Shown here one piece after another: positions 1-7,847 of a stretch of 13,809 nt of DNA. Numbering within the stretch: the stretch's first letter is position 1; each line of letters begins with the position of its first letter. The translations under genes were made by a program, and so were the position numbers. The DNA comes from JAAYZB01 sp937958685 (GTDB lineage Bacteria > Bacillota_I > Bacilli_A > Izemoplasmatales > Hujiaoplasmataceae): positions 1 to 13,809 of the forward strand of contig DAITAL010000031.1 of NCBI GenBank assembly GCA_036824265.1, read 5' to 3'. The notes under the pieces are model-generated. The model worked only from the letters and a program-made list of their open reading frames with translations, made no database searches and was not told where the DNA came from.

Positions 1-759
1 TTGGCATCGGGGCTGCTGATCCTTTGCGTCGGCAAGGCAACGAAACTGGTCCGGTATCTCGTGGGCGAAGACAAGGAATATGCAGCCAGCATCATCCTAG
101 GCTATGCGACCGCAACCGACGATATTACCGGCGAGGTAACCGAAAGAATGGCAATCAACCATCTGGATGACGCCACGATCAAGGCAACACTCTTGGGTTT
201 TTTGGGTAAGTCTCTGCAACGCCCACCGGCGTTTTCGGCGATCAAGGTTCATGGTGCCAAACTATATGAACTCGCCCGCAAGCAAAAAGCCCTTCCGGAG
301 GTCGAACCTAGGGAGATCATGATTCACAGTTTCTCCCAAATCGCCATCAATCGGCCGATTGACGGCGAGATTCATCTCGATTTCACCTGTGTTGTCTCCA
401 AAGGCACATACATCAGGGCGCTGGCCCGTGATTTGGGAACCGCTCTGGGCACCGGTGGCACTCTTGCCGCCCTCAGGCGGACCCGCATCGGCGAATATTC
501 CATCGCAACCGCCGTTACCGCCGAAGCCCTCGCCGGCGGCGAATATCAACTGCTTGATCCGCTGCCGGCTTTGAAAATGCCCCGGCTGCGCGTTGGCGAC
601 GACATTGCCGTCAAGGTTGACAACGGAGCCTGGCTGCCGAAGGCCTTGTTTTCCCGGCTGAGCGATACGCTCATCGTCGATCAGGGCGACCGGCCGCTTG
701 CCATCTATCATTATGACAAGGAGAAAGACATCATGAGGATGTCTGTGAAACTGGCATGA
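1..759 (+). CDS. truB: tRNA pseudouridine(55) synthase TruB, 5'-truncated by the window edge
   Basis: Makes pseudouridine 55 in the T-psi-C arm of tRNAs, acting in the cytoplasm. The 252 visible codons match the TruB family in order: LASGLLILCVGKATKL at the very start, DKEYAASIILGYATATDD, the RPPAFSAIKVHGAKLYELAR segment at about residues 74-93, and SKGTYIRALARDLG at about 133-146. A divergent C-terminal RNA-binding tail follows. In the family the catalytic Asp lies in a GTLDP motif directly before the first visible residues, so it and the preceding N-terminal part are outside the window. The TTG at base 1 is an internal Leu codon, not a start. The TGA stop overlaps the ATG of ribF in an ATGA, so the two are probably translationally coupled. 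The truB-ribF pairing is standard in Bacillota. Confidence 0.95.
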   Translation: MASGLLILCVGKATKLVRYLVGEDKEYAASIILGYATATDDITGEVTERMAINHLDDATIKATLLGFLGKSLQRPPAFSAIKVHGAKLYELARKQKALPEVEPREIMIHSFSQIAINRPIDGEIHLDFTCVVSKGTYIRALARDLGTALGTGGTLAALRRTRIGEYSIATAVTAEALAGGEYQLLDPLPALKMPRLRVGDDIAVKVDNGAWLPKALFSRLSDTLIVDQGDRPLAIYHYDKEKDIMRMSVKLA

Positions 760-1670
760 TTGCATATCATCTGCGCGCCCATGAGGACATCCCGATAACC
801 GGTCTCTGTCTTTGCCTGGGGTTCTTTGACGGCATGCATCTCGCCCATCGCCGGCTGTTCGAGGTCACATTGGAAGCAGCCAGGACCGAAGGAGCTAAAA
901 CCGGATTGGTAACCTTCTCGACCAGCATCCTTTCATACATAAACAAGGAAAAATACGATGCGCTGACACCGATGAAAGACAAGATCGAACGGGCGCGGAT
1001 CTCCGGCTTCGATTACTTCTTTGTTCTCGAGGTCGACGACGATCTGATCGGACTCGAGGCAGAGACCTTCGTCAAGCGGTTTTTGGAGCCCTCGCGGAAA
1101 TTGATCGTCGGGTTTGACTACACGTTCGGCCGTTATGGGCGTGGCAATGTCGTGCTGCTGGAAAAGTTGCTTCCCGGGAAGACGATCGTCGTTCCCGAAC
1201 TCCGGTATTTCGGCAAGAAGGTCGGATCGCGCCGGATCAGGGATCTCCTTTCCGCCGGCCGCATCGAACTGGCGAACCGGCTGCTCGGCAACAAGTACCT
1301 GATCAAGGGACGCGTGATTCCGGGAAAAGGCCGGGGACGCTTGCTAGGTTATCCCACCGCCAACATCGATTACGACGGCTATTATCTGCCCAAAAGCGGT
1401 GTCTATCTCACCCAGATCCGGGTGGACGGCCTCTTGTACACCGCCATGACCAACATCGGCTATAACCCCACTTTTGGCGGCGACAAGCTCACCCTGGAAG
1501 CACATATCATCGGAATTGACGAACAGCTTTACGGCAAGGAACTCGAGATTGCTTTCATCCACTACATTCGTGAGGAAATGCGGTTTCAAACGCAAACCGA
1601 ACTCATCGAGCAATTGCACCGCGACGAACAAGAAGTGCAAGAATATCTTAAGTCAAGGAGGGCATCATGA
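756..1670 (+). CDS. ribF: Bifunctional riboflavin kinase / FAD synthetase
   Basis: Phosphorylates riboflavin to FMN and adenylylates FMN to FAD in the cytoplasm. The 304 codons are a normal family length. The N-terminal nucleotidyltransferase domain shows GFFDGMHLAH at residues 22-31, the family's ATP-binding GxFDGxHxxH motif, then GFDYTFGRYGRGN and the SRRIRDLLSAGRIELANRLLG segment that ends this domain. The C-terminal riboflavin kinase domain begins near residue 185 with GKGRGRLLGYPTAN at 190-203, containing the PTAN signature. It continues with SGVYLTQI, NIGYNPTFGG and the LYGKELEIAFIHYIREEMRF segment. The ATG sits inside the truB stop (ATGA), and its own TGA sits inside the ATG of the next gene. 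No FMN riboswitch can fit ahead of it. It probably follows the truB transcript. Confidence 0.97.
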   Translation: MIAYHLRAHEDIPITGLCLCLGFFDGMHLAHRRLFEVTLEAARTEGAKTGLVTFSTSILSYINKEKYDALTPMKDKIERARISGFDYFFVLEVDDDLIGLEAETFVKRFLEPSRKLIVGFDYTFGRYGRGNVVLLEKLLPGKTIVVPELRYFGKKVGSRRIRDLLSAGRIELANRLLGNKYLIKGRVIPGKGRGRLLGYPTANIDYDGYYLPKSGVYLTQIRVDGLLYTAMTNIGYNPTFGGDKLTLEAHIIGIDEQLYGKELEIAFIHYIREEMRFQTQTELIEQLHRDEQEVQEYLKSRRAS

Positions 1671-2581
1671 AAAAACTGGGTAAGGCATTCTGGATAACCA
1701 TCGGGATCGGCGCCGTCTTCTTTGCCATTCTTGTCATCGTGAGCAGCGTCTTGGAATTGGGCGAAAGGTTGACCCTGATTCATCCATATCTGGCTTACGC
1801 CTTTTATGGCATCGCCGTCATCTTTTTCTACCTTCTGGTTGTGCGACCGCTGTTTCTGATCATCTTCTCGCCAACCTTCTCGATGGACAGCCTTTTCAAC
1901 GAAGAAGACAACGCGAGGAAGAACTTTCACATGTACCGCAAGGTGACGAAAAACCTGGCGCTTGAGCCATATCTCTCGGATGATGAAAAGGCATCGCTGA
2001 CGGCGAGCCTCAACGACCCCCTGGCCTTGAAACAATCGCTGAGCGTCGTCTTTGACCAGACAATCAAAAAAGAGTTGAACAAGATCATCATCCAGAACGC
2101 GGAGAGCGTGTTTCTGTCGACGGCCATCAGCCAGAATGGCCGGCTGGATGCGATCGCCGTTTTCGTCATCAATTTGAAACTGATCAAGGAACTGGTGCTC
2201 AAGTGCGGCTTCCGGCCGTCGTATTCGGCGCTTGGCCGCCTGTCCTTCACCATCCTGACCTCCGCCATCATCGCGGAAAGCCTGGAAGACATCAATTTGA
2301 ACGAGCTGTTTCCCAACAAGGGGATCAACGCCCTCGCGGACCTGCCGTTCGTCAAAACGATACTCGGCTCTCTGGCCCAGGGCATGGGCAATGCCCTGTT
2401 GTCGCTGCGTGTCGGCATCATTTGCCGCAACTACCTGTTCATGAACCTGAAGGGTGTTCCCAAGAACAAGATCCGCCGCATGGCCTTCGCCGAAGCCGTG
2501 ACCCTTTTGCCCGGTGTTCTCGCCGAATCCATCAAAAAGCTGCCTACGCGACTGAAGACGATTTTTGAAAAAGTCGTTTAG
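1667..2581 (+). CDS. YcjF/UPF0283-like membrane protein (DUF697)
   Basis: A 304-residue protein whose biochemical role I cannot assign. Two hydrophobic segments lie at about residues 7-30 and 41-66, followed by a charged linker. The C-terminal half (about 130-285) resembles the DUF697/YcjF domain. It has the pattern NAESVFLSTAIS then GRLDAIAVFVINLKLIKEL, a CGFRPSY turn, and SLAQGMGNALLSLRVGIICR, which corresponds to the family's G-x-G-hydrophobic-N-x-LLxxRxG stretch. In proteobacteria YcjF is usually encoded beside the GTPase-like YcjX; no such gene is present here. The ATG overlaps the ribF stop (ATGA), and AAGGAGGG at 1655-1662 serves as ribosome binding site. It therefore belongs to the truB-ribF operon. 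The family assignment rests on remembered motif shape and is moderately secure; the coding call is secure. Confidence 0.8.
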   Translation: MKKLGKAFWITIGIGAVFFAILVIVSSVLELGERLTLIHPYLAYAFYGIAVIFFYLLVVRPLFLIIFSPTFSMDSLFNEEDNARKNFHMYRKVTKNLALEPYLSDDEKASLTASLNDPLALKQSLSVVFDQTIKKELNKIIIQNAESVFLSTAISQNGRLDAIAVFVINLKLIKELVLKCGFRPSYSALGRLSFTILTSAIIAESLEDINLNELFPNKGINALADLPFVKTILGSLAQGMGNALLSLRVGIICRNYLFMNLKGVPKNKIRRMAFAEAVTLLPGVLAESIKKLPTRLKTIFEKVV

Positions 2582-2593
2582 GAAGTAAAAAGA

Positions 2594-2622
2594 TTGCATT
2601 ACCGTCGGGTGTTTGCTATAAT
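2594..2622 (+). promoter_or_regulatory. Promoter of tig
   Basis: The -35 box TTGCAT is at 2594-2599 and the -10 box TATAAT at 2617-2622, separated by 17 bp. TGC directly precedes the -10, giving an extended -10. The predicted start of transcription is near 2629, leaving a leader of about 26 nt that contains the GGAGG ribosome binding site at 2643-2647. No terminator is visible between the preceding stop and this promoter, so read-through from the ribF operon is likely. Confidence 0.85.
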
Positions 2623-2654
2623 GTTACGAGTGAAGATTTCGTGGAGGATTACCG

Positions 2655-3959
2655 ATGATAATTGACAGATTAAGTGGCTCGCGCGTCCATTTTGAGGTTA
2701 CCGTAACCAGTGCGCAATTTGAACATGCTCTCGACCACGCTTTCCAGGTGATGAACGAGAAGGTTGAGATCAAAGGCTTTCGCAAAGGCAAAGCCCCAAG
2801 GAATATCTACGAAGCGAAGTATGGTGTGGAATCACTGTATGAAGAAGCGATCCAACACGCTCTGCAGGACACATATTACGATGTCGTCGTCGAAAACAAC
2901 ATCGAGGTCGTCAGCCAGCCACAGATCGATTTGGACGTCGCCTCCGTCAAACGCGGCAGCGATTTCACCTACAAAGTCACGGTTGCGGTCAAGCCGGAAG
3001 TCAAACTGGGCAAGTACCTGGAACTGCAAGTCGACGGTCTGCCGGAAACGGCTTCGAAAGCGGAAGTTGATGCCCGGATCAACCAGGAGCGGGAGCGCAA
3101 TGCCGAGATGGTCTTGAAAGAATCCGGTCCTCTATCCGAGAGCGACACCGCCGTGATCGATTATTCGGGATCGATCGACAACGAACCGTTTGCGGGCGGA
3201 ACCTCGGAAAACTTTGAGCTCATCATCGGCTCCAAACGCTTCATTCCCGGTTTCGAAGAGCAGTTGGTCGGCATGGAGGCGGAGACTACCCGCGAGATCA
3301 GAGTCACTTTCCCGGCCGATTATCATGAACCGACAGTGGCTGGCAAAGCTGCCATCTTCCAAGTGACCCTTCATGAGATCAAGGAACGGATCGTTCCCGA
3401 ATTGACCGACGAGTTCGTCAAGGATCTGGGAATCGAGGGTGTCGAGACCGTGGCCGCCTACCAAGCGCACATCCAGTCCGTGCTCAACACCGAGAAGCAA
3501 AAGGCAGCGGAAGGTCATGTTTTGAGTTCCGTCGTCGAACAAGCGACGAACAACGCTGAATTCGAGATCCCTGAAGCGATGGTTCAGGAAGAGATCAAAC
3601 GGCTTGACGAGCAAAACCGCCGGCAGATCAAACAATACAATTTGGATTTTGCCCTCTATCTCCAGTACCTTGGCAAAACCGAGGAGACCTACAAGGAAGA
3701 CATGCAGAAACAGGCCGAGCGGACGCTTCGCCAGCAAATGGTGATCGAAGCGATCGGCAAGCGGGAACAACTGGAAGCCACCAAAACGGAGATCGAAGAC
3801 AAGTACCAGGAGATCACCGAGCAGTATGCTTCGCAGAACGTGTCGATCGAACAGGTCAAGAAAGCGATTCCAGAAACGGCGATCATCGAGGAAGTCGTGT
3901 ACAAGAAAGCTCTCGATCTCCTCGTAGCCAAGGCCATCATCAACCGCAAGGAAGCATAG
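2655..3959 (+). CDS. tig: Trigger factor, ribosome-associated chaperone and prolyl isomerase
   Basis: Binds at the ribosomal tunnel exit and shields nascent chains; it also has peptidyl-prolyl isomerase activity. The 434 codons match the usual length. The N-terminal ribosome-binding domain carries GFRKGKAP at residues 41-48, the family's signature loop that contacts ribosomal protein L23. An FKBP-type isomerase domain follows at about 160-245, with VIDYSGSIDNEPFAGG, FIPGFEEQLVGM and VTFPADYH. The helical C-terminal domain begins around VPELTDEFVKDLG. The ATG is preceded by GGAGG with 7 nt spacing. tig and lon are also close neighbours in Bacillus, though there clpX and lonB lie between or beside them; neither is seen here. 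It has its own promoter and a likely terminator. Confidence 0.97.
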   Translation: MIIDRLSGSRVHFEVTVTSAQFEHALDHAFQVMNEKVEIKGFRKGKAPRNIYEAKYGVESLYEEAIQHALQDTYYDVVVENNIEVVSQPQIDLDVASVKRGSDFTYKVTVAVKPEVKLGKYLELQVDGLPETASKAEVDARINQERERNAEMVLKESGPLSESDTAVIDYSGSIDNEPFAGGTSENFELIIGSKRFIPGFEEQLVGMEAETTREIRVTFPADYHEPTVAGKAAIFQVTLHEIKERIVPELTDEFVKDLGIEGVETVAAYQAHIQSVLNTEKQKAAEGHVLSSVVEQATNNAEFEIPEAMVQEEIKRLDEQNRRQIKQYNLDFALYLQYLGKTEETYKEDMQKQAERTLRQQMVIEAIGKREQLEATKTEIEDKYQEITEQYASQNVSIEQVKKAIPETAIIEEVVYKKALDLLVAKAIINRKEA

Positions 3960-3968
3960 GCATCAATC

Positions 3969-4017
3969 AAGAATCCTGTTGGAGGCCGTCAAGCATAAGC
4001 CTTTGAGGGGTTCTTTT
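3969..4017 (+). terminator. Probable terminator after tig, two-part stem
   Basis: AAGAATCC at 3969-3976 pairs with GGGTTCTT at 4008-4015 (one G-U pair). Inside this, GGAGGC at 3981-3986 pairs with GCCTTT at 3999-4004 through two G-U pairs. The stem runs into a short TTTT at 4014-4017. The T-tract is short and the stem interrupted, so this may be a weak terminator. It is the only hairpin in the tig-lon gap. Confidence 0.45.
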
Positions 4018-4038
4018 GCTAATCGGCAGTTGATATCA

Positions 4039-4068
4039 TTGTCACAATCTGGCGAAATATGGTAAAAT
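4039..4068 (+). promoter_or_regulatory. Promoter of lon
   Basis: The -35 box TTGTCA is at 4039-4044 and the -10 box TAAAAT at 4063-4068, with an 18 bp spacer. TGG precedes the -10, giving an extended -10. I saw no CIRCE repeat or tandem CtsR-type heptamers around it, so lon looks driven by the housekeeping sigma factor. TTGATA at 4030-4035 is too far from the -10 (27 bp) to be its partner. Confidence 0.75.
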
Positions 4069-4105
4069 AAAACTGGACAGAACGCACGAGGAAGAGGTGA
4101 ATGTG

Positions 4106-6427
4106 ATGTACGAAGCAAATAGACTTTATAGCGACCGTTTGCCGGCGGTACCCGTCCGCGGGGTGGTTTTTCTCCCGGGAGCGGATGTTCGGGTCGAAGT
4201 GGGCCGTGATTTTTCCAAAAACGCGATTTTCGAGGCGGAAAACAACCGTGACGGCCACGTTCTTCTGGTTTTCCAACACAATCCCGAAATCACTGAACCG
4301 GAGTTCCAAGATTTTCTCGCGGTCGGACTTTTGGCGCGGATTTCCGTCAAAATCAAGCTTCCCAACGGCAATTTCAAGATCAAATTCGAGCCGATCACCC
4401 GCGTCGAGATCCATGACCTCATCACCAAGGAACCGTATTATCTGATCGATTTCACCTCGATGGTGCTCCATCCTGAAAGTCTTGACGAGGAACAGGTCCT
4501 GCTCAAAATGGTCACCAAGGAAACCGTGGAGAGCGCCTCATTCCTGTTCCGCGATGCCAAGAAGGTCCTTGACGCGATGCAAAGCGGCATCACCAGTGAC
4601 AAACTTTGCGACCTGATCGCCTCCGAACTTCGGATTTCCGAGAACGAAAGGGCCAAATACCTGCTCACCAACTCCATCAACAAACGCCTTCAATATATTC
4701 TTCAGGACATCGAAAAGGAAAAAACCCTGCAGTCGATCGAATCGAAGATCAACGAGTCGGTGCGGAAATCGGCAGACCAAAACCAAAAGGAATACTATCT
4801 GCGCGAAAAGATGCGCGCGATCCAGGAAGAACTTGGTGATTCCAAACAAGACGACGCGCAGAAGCTACTGGAGCAGATCGAGGCCTCGGACATGCCTGAG
4901 CGTGTTCGCGAAAAGGCGCTCAAGGAGTTGAAACGCTACGAGTACCTTTCTGCGAACTCGAGCGAGGCAAGTGTCGTCAGGACGTATCTGGAAACCCTGA
5001 TCTCGATACCTTGGGCAAAAATGACCGAGGACGAGAAGGATATCAACATCGCGATCGAGAAACTCGAATCGTCTCACTACGGTCTTGAAAAAGTCAAGGA
5101 AAGGATCATCGAATACTTGTCCGTCAAGATGCTCACGGGGAAAAACCCCCAGACGATCCTCTGTCTTTCCGGCCCTCCGGGTGTTGGCAAGACCTCCCTG
5201 GCGAAGTCGATCGCTAACGCGCTCAATCGCGAGTTCGTCAAGACAAGCCTAGGCGGCGTCCACGACGAAGCCGAGATCCGCGGCCATCGCCGGACCTATG
5301 TCGGGGCCTTGCCCGGACGGATCATCAATGGGATGATCCGCGCCAAGGTCGCCAATCCGGTGTTCCTGATCGATGAGATCGACAAGCTCGTCATGAACGA
5401 GCGCAACGACCCCTCCTCGGCGTTGCTCGAGGTCCTTGATCCCGAGCAAAACCAATATTTCAGCGACCACTATGTCGAGGAGGATTATGACCTCTCGAAG
5501 GTATTGTTCATCACCACCGCCAATTTCCTGGAAAACATTCCCGCTCCCCTGCGCGACCGGATGGAGATCATCGAACTCAGTTCCTATACTGAAATCGAAA
5601 AATTCTACATTGCCCGGCGCTTCCTGATCAAGAAACAAACAGAGAGCCATGGACTCGAGGAGGTCAAACTCGAGGTGACCGACGATGCGATCCGATCGAT
5701 GATCAAGGATTACACGCGCGAGGCGGGTGTCAGGCAACTCGAGCGCCTGTTCGGTTCGATCGTGCGCAAATCGATCAAGGAAATCCTCGTCAACAAACTC
5801 GATCACGTGAAGATCGAGCCGGCGAATTTGGAGCATTATCTCGGCAAACCGCTCTTCCGCAACAACCAGATCCAAAAAGAGGACATGGTCGGCGTCGTTA
5901 CCGGGCTCGCGTACACGATGGCGGGCGGCGACACGCTGGATGTCGAGGCGACTTTCTACGAAGGCAAGAACAATCTGGTCCTGACCGGAAACCTCGGCAA
6001 CGTCATGAAAGAATCGGCGATGGCCGCCCTGTCCTATGTTCGGACCAACAGCGACAAACTCGGGATCGACATGAAAGTCTTCGACAAGGCCGACATCCAC
6101 ATCCACGTGCCCGAGGGAGCGATTCCCAAGGATGGGCCTTCCGCGGGCGTCACGATCGCAACCGCCTTGATTTCCGTCCTGTCCAACAAGAAAGTCAACC
6201 GGTTTGTGGGCATGACCGGAGAAATAACGCTCAAGGGCCGCGTCCTGCCGATCGGGGGACTCAAGGAGAAAGCGATCGCCGCCTCCCGCTGTGGTCTGAA
6301 GGAGATCGTCATTCCCCGGGACAACGAGAAGGATCTTGATGACATTCCCAAGGAAGTGCGTGACGTCCTGAAAATCAACTTTGCGGAGACGCTCGACGAT
6401 GTCCTGCAAATCGCCCTCATTGCCTGA
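4106..6427 (+). CDS. lon: ATP-dependent protease Lon (LonA type)
   Basis: Cytoplasmic AAA+ serine protease that unfolds and degrades damaged or regulatory proteins. From the ATG at 4106 it has 773 residues, a usual LonA length. The N-terminal substrate-binding domain starts at LPAVPVRGVVFLPGADV, followed by a coiled linker with the REKMRAIQEELGD segment. The Walker A motif GPPGVGKT is at residues 356-363 and Walker B is VFLIDEIDKL. The proteolytic domain has the catalytic Ser in PKDGPSAG at residue 679 and the catalytic Lys in GGLKEK at 722, the same 43-residue spacing as in E. coli Lon. AGAGGTGA at 4094-4100 suits the ATG at 4106. GTG codons at 4097 and 4103 are in-frame alternatives, the former adding three residues. 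It stands alone between its own promoter and terminator. Confidence 0.97.
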   Translation: MYEANRLYSDRLPAVPVRGVVFLPGADVRVEVGRDFSKNAIFEAENNRDGHVLLVFQHNPEITEPEFQDFLAVGLLARISVKIKLPNGNFKIKFEPITRVEIHDLITKEPYYLIDFTSMVLHPESLDEEQVLLKMVTKETVESASFLFRDAKKVLDAMQSGITSDKLCDLIASELRISENERAKYLLTNSINKRLQYILQDIEKEKTLQSIESKINESVRKSADQNQKEYYLREKMRAIQEELGDSKQDDAQKLLEQIEASDMPERVREKALKELKRYEYLSANSSEASVVRTYLETLISIPWAKMTEDEKDINIAIEKLESSHYGLEKVKERIIEYLSVKMLTGKNPQTILCLSGPPGVGKTSLAKSIANALNREFVKTSLGGVHDEAEIRGHRRTYVGALPGRIINGMIRAKVANPVFLIDEIDKLVMNERNDPSSALLEVLDPEQNQYFSDHYVEEDYDLSKVLFITTANFLENIPAPLRDRMEIIELSSYTEIEKFYIARRFLIKKQTESHGLEEVKLEVTDDAIRSMIKDYTREAGVRQLERLFGSIVRKSIKEILVNKLDHVKIEPANLEHYLGKPLFRNNQIQKEDMVGVVTGLAYTMAGGDTLDVEATFYEGKNNLVLTGNLGNVMKESAMAALSYVRTNSDKLGIDMKVFDKADIHIHVPEGAIPKDGPSAGVTIATALISVLSNKKVNRFVGMTGEITLKGRVLPIGGLKEKAIAASRCGLKEIVIPRDNEKDLDDIPKEVRDVLKINFAETLDDVLQIALIA

Positions 6428-6429
6428 TG

Positions 6430-6460
6430 GGGATGCTCGCAAGAGCGTCCCTTTCTTTTT
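6430..6460 (+). terminator. Intrinsic terminator of lon
   Basis: GGGATGCTC at 6430-6438 pairs with GAGCGTCCC at 6443-6451 (9 bp, one G-U) around a GCAA tetraloop. A T-rich tail follows at 6452-6460. It starts 3 nt after the lon stop. The remaining stretch up to the next promoter (about 6461-6555) shows nothing I can identify. Confidence 0.9.
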
Positions 6461-6557
6461 CCCAAGTGACAACCAAAGTCCACGAAGACGAAATCCCAAC
6501 GAGTTGCTGATGCTATGATCGCTGCCTTGTGGCATTTCAGGAGTGGTTATTATCCCT

Positions 6558-6586
6558 GGTTGACTTCTCGTGGATTGTGGTATAAT
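6558..6586 (+). promoter_or_regulatory. Promoter of the GltD-like operon
   Basis: A perfect -10 box TATAAT at 6581-6586 is preceded by TGG, an extended -10. The best -35 look-alike, TTGACT at 6560-6565, leaves only a 15 bp spacer. GGTTGA at 6558-6563 gives 17 bp but matches poorly. The extended -10 probably carries most of the strength. Transcription would start near 6592, about 20 nt ahead of the start codon. Confidence 0.75.
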
Positions 6587-6611
6587 GTTATCAAGAAAAG
6601 GAGACTTGCCC

Positions 6612-7847
6612 ATGTCCTTCACCGAACAGTTGATCAAGGAAGCCTCACGCTGCCTGAATTGTCCGACCAAACCTTGCATGATGGCCTGTCCTGCCCGCAA
6701 TCCGATTCCGGAATTCATGCAAAAAATCAAGGCGGGCGCCTTGTCGGAAGCCGATGATTTGTGGCACAAGACCTCGAATCTGCCCGAACTATGCGGCCTG
6801 CTTTGCCCTCAGGAAACCCTCTGCGAGGGCAGTTGCACACTGAACCGCATCGGCAAGCCCCTGAAGATCGGCTATTTGGAAACCGAGATCGCCAAGCTGT
6901 TCCCCGGCAAGGTCAGGTATCCCGAAATAAAAAACGGCCGGATGCACCTGGTGATCGGTCTCGGCCCCGCCGGCATGGCGAACGCCATGAGAATGGCGGA
7001 ACTGGGTTATGACGTCACCGCCATCGAGGCCGATCGGCAGATGGGCGGGGCGATCTATCACTCTGTCCCCGATTTTCGTTTCGACGACCACGAACTCGCG
7101 ATCTATGAGCAGCGATTTGACCGTCTGGGCATCACCGTCAATTATCACACCACAGTTGGCAGGGATGTTTTATTGGCAGATCTGATCGACCTTTACGATT
7201 CCATTTTCATCGCCCATGGGTTGGACATACCCGTTCCGGTCGAGATCGAACACGACGACCTCGTCGTCTACTACGCCATCGACTTGTTGCAGAAGCGCAA
7301 GTATTCGGCGGAGCACTTGCAGAAGATCCTCGGGCACAAGGTGGGGATCATCGGCCTGGGGTTCGTCGCCATCGACATGGCGCGGACACTGATCCGGCTC
7401 GGCAAAGATGTCGAGATCATCTATCGCCGGGTCATGGCTGAGGCTCCGGCCAGCATGAAGGAAATCGAGGCCGCGAAAGCGGAGGGTGTGAAAATCAACG
7501 AGTTGTACGGACCCGTGAGGTTCTTCAAACAAGAAACGGCAAAGATCCTCGATTGCGAACGCACCTGCCTGATCCATGATTCCTCTTCGTCCCGCAGCCG
7601 GATCGCTGTTGTTCCCGGTGAAGCGGGGCAATTCGAATTGGACGACCTCATCTTTGCGACCGGCCAGATGTCAAGCGATCTGGTGTTGAAGGGCTCGGGC
7701 GTCCGCATCGGCGCCGATTGTGGTGGCTGCGGAACGAACAACGCCAAAATCTTTGTGGGCGGCGACCGTGTCAATCGCGACAAACGCATCGTTGATGCGA
7801 TGGTTTCCGGAATCAGGGTAGCCGATCTGATCGCGAGCAGAAAATGA
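6612..7847 (+). CDS. Stand-alone GltD-like FAD/NAD(P) oxidoreductase with two 4Fe-4S sites
   Basis: Related to the small subunit of glutamate synthase and the N-terminal half of dihydropyrimidine dehydrogenase; such modules pass electrons from NAD(P)H through FAD to Fe-S clusters. The 411 residues carry eight Cys with family spacing: C14, C17, C22, C26 and C61, C65, C71, C75. The FAD-binding GLGPAG is at 116-121. The second Rossmann motif GLGFVA is at 248-253, followed by an IIYRR segment typical of NADPH binding. The C-terminal FAD motif is around FVGGDR. The ATG at 6612 is chosen because AAAGGAGA at 6597-6604 sits 7 nt upstream; an in-frame ATG at 6570 lies before the predicted transcription start. 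No GltB-like large subunit is present, so the electron acceptor is unknown. The stop overlaps the next ATG (ATGA). Confidence 0.88.
   Translation: MSFTEQLIKEASRCLNCPTKPCMMACPARNPIPEFMQKIKAGALSEADDLWHKTSNLPELCGLLCPQETLCEGSCTLNRIGKPLKIGYLETEIAKLFPGKVRYPEIKNGRMHLVIGLGPAGMANAMRMAELGYDVTAIEADRQMGGAIYHSVPDFRFDDHELAIYEQRFDRLGITVNYHTTVGRDVLLADLIDLYDSIFIAHGLDIPVPVEIEHDDLVVYYAIDLLQKRKYSAEHLQKILGHKVGIIGLGFVAIDMARTLIRLGKDVEIIYRRVMAEAPASMKEIEAAKAEGVKINELYGPVRFFKQETAKILDCERTCLIHDSSSSRSRIAVVPGEAGQFELDDLIFATGQMSSDLVLKGSGVRIGADCGGCGTNNAKIFVGGDRVNRDKRIVDAMVSGIRVADLIASRK

Noticed and set aside
1586..2599. 337-codon open frame on the - strand opposite the YcjF-like gene
   Set aside because: Its product is rich in Gln, Asp and His in a way typical of antisense shadows, and the + strand gene has a good ribosome binding site and operon overlap.
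3960..4105. Heat-shock control of lon by CIRCE or CtsR sites
   Set aside because: No CIRCE inverted repeat or tandem CtsR-type heptamers were found around the promoter.
6570..6611. 14-residue extension of the GltD-like protein to an ATG at 6570
   Set aside because: That ATG lies upstream of the -10 box at 6581-6586 and thus before the predicted transcript start.
5249..6769. 506-codon open frame on the - strand opposite lon and the start of the GltD-like gene
   Set aside because: It lies opposite well-conserved coding sequence, has no ribosome binding site or recognisable domain, and is explained by G+C-rich third positions on the + strand.
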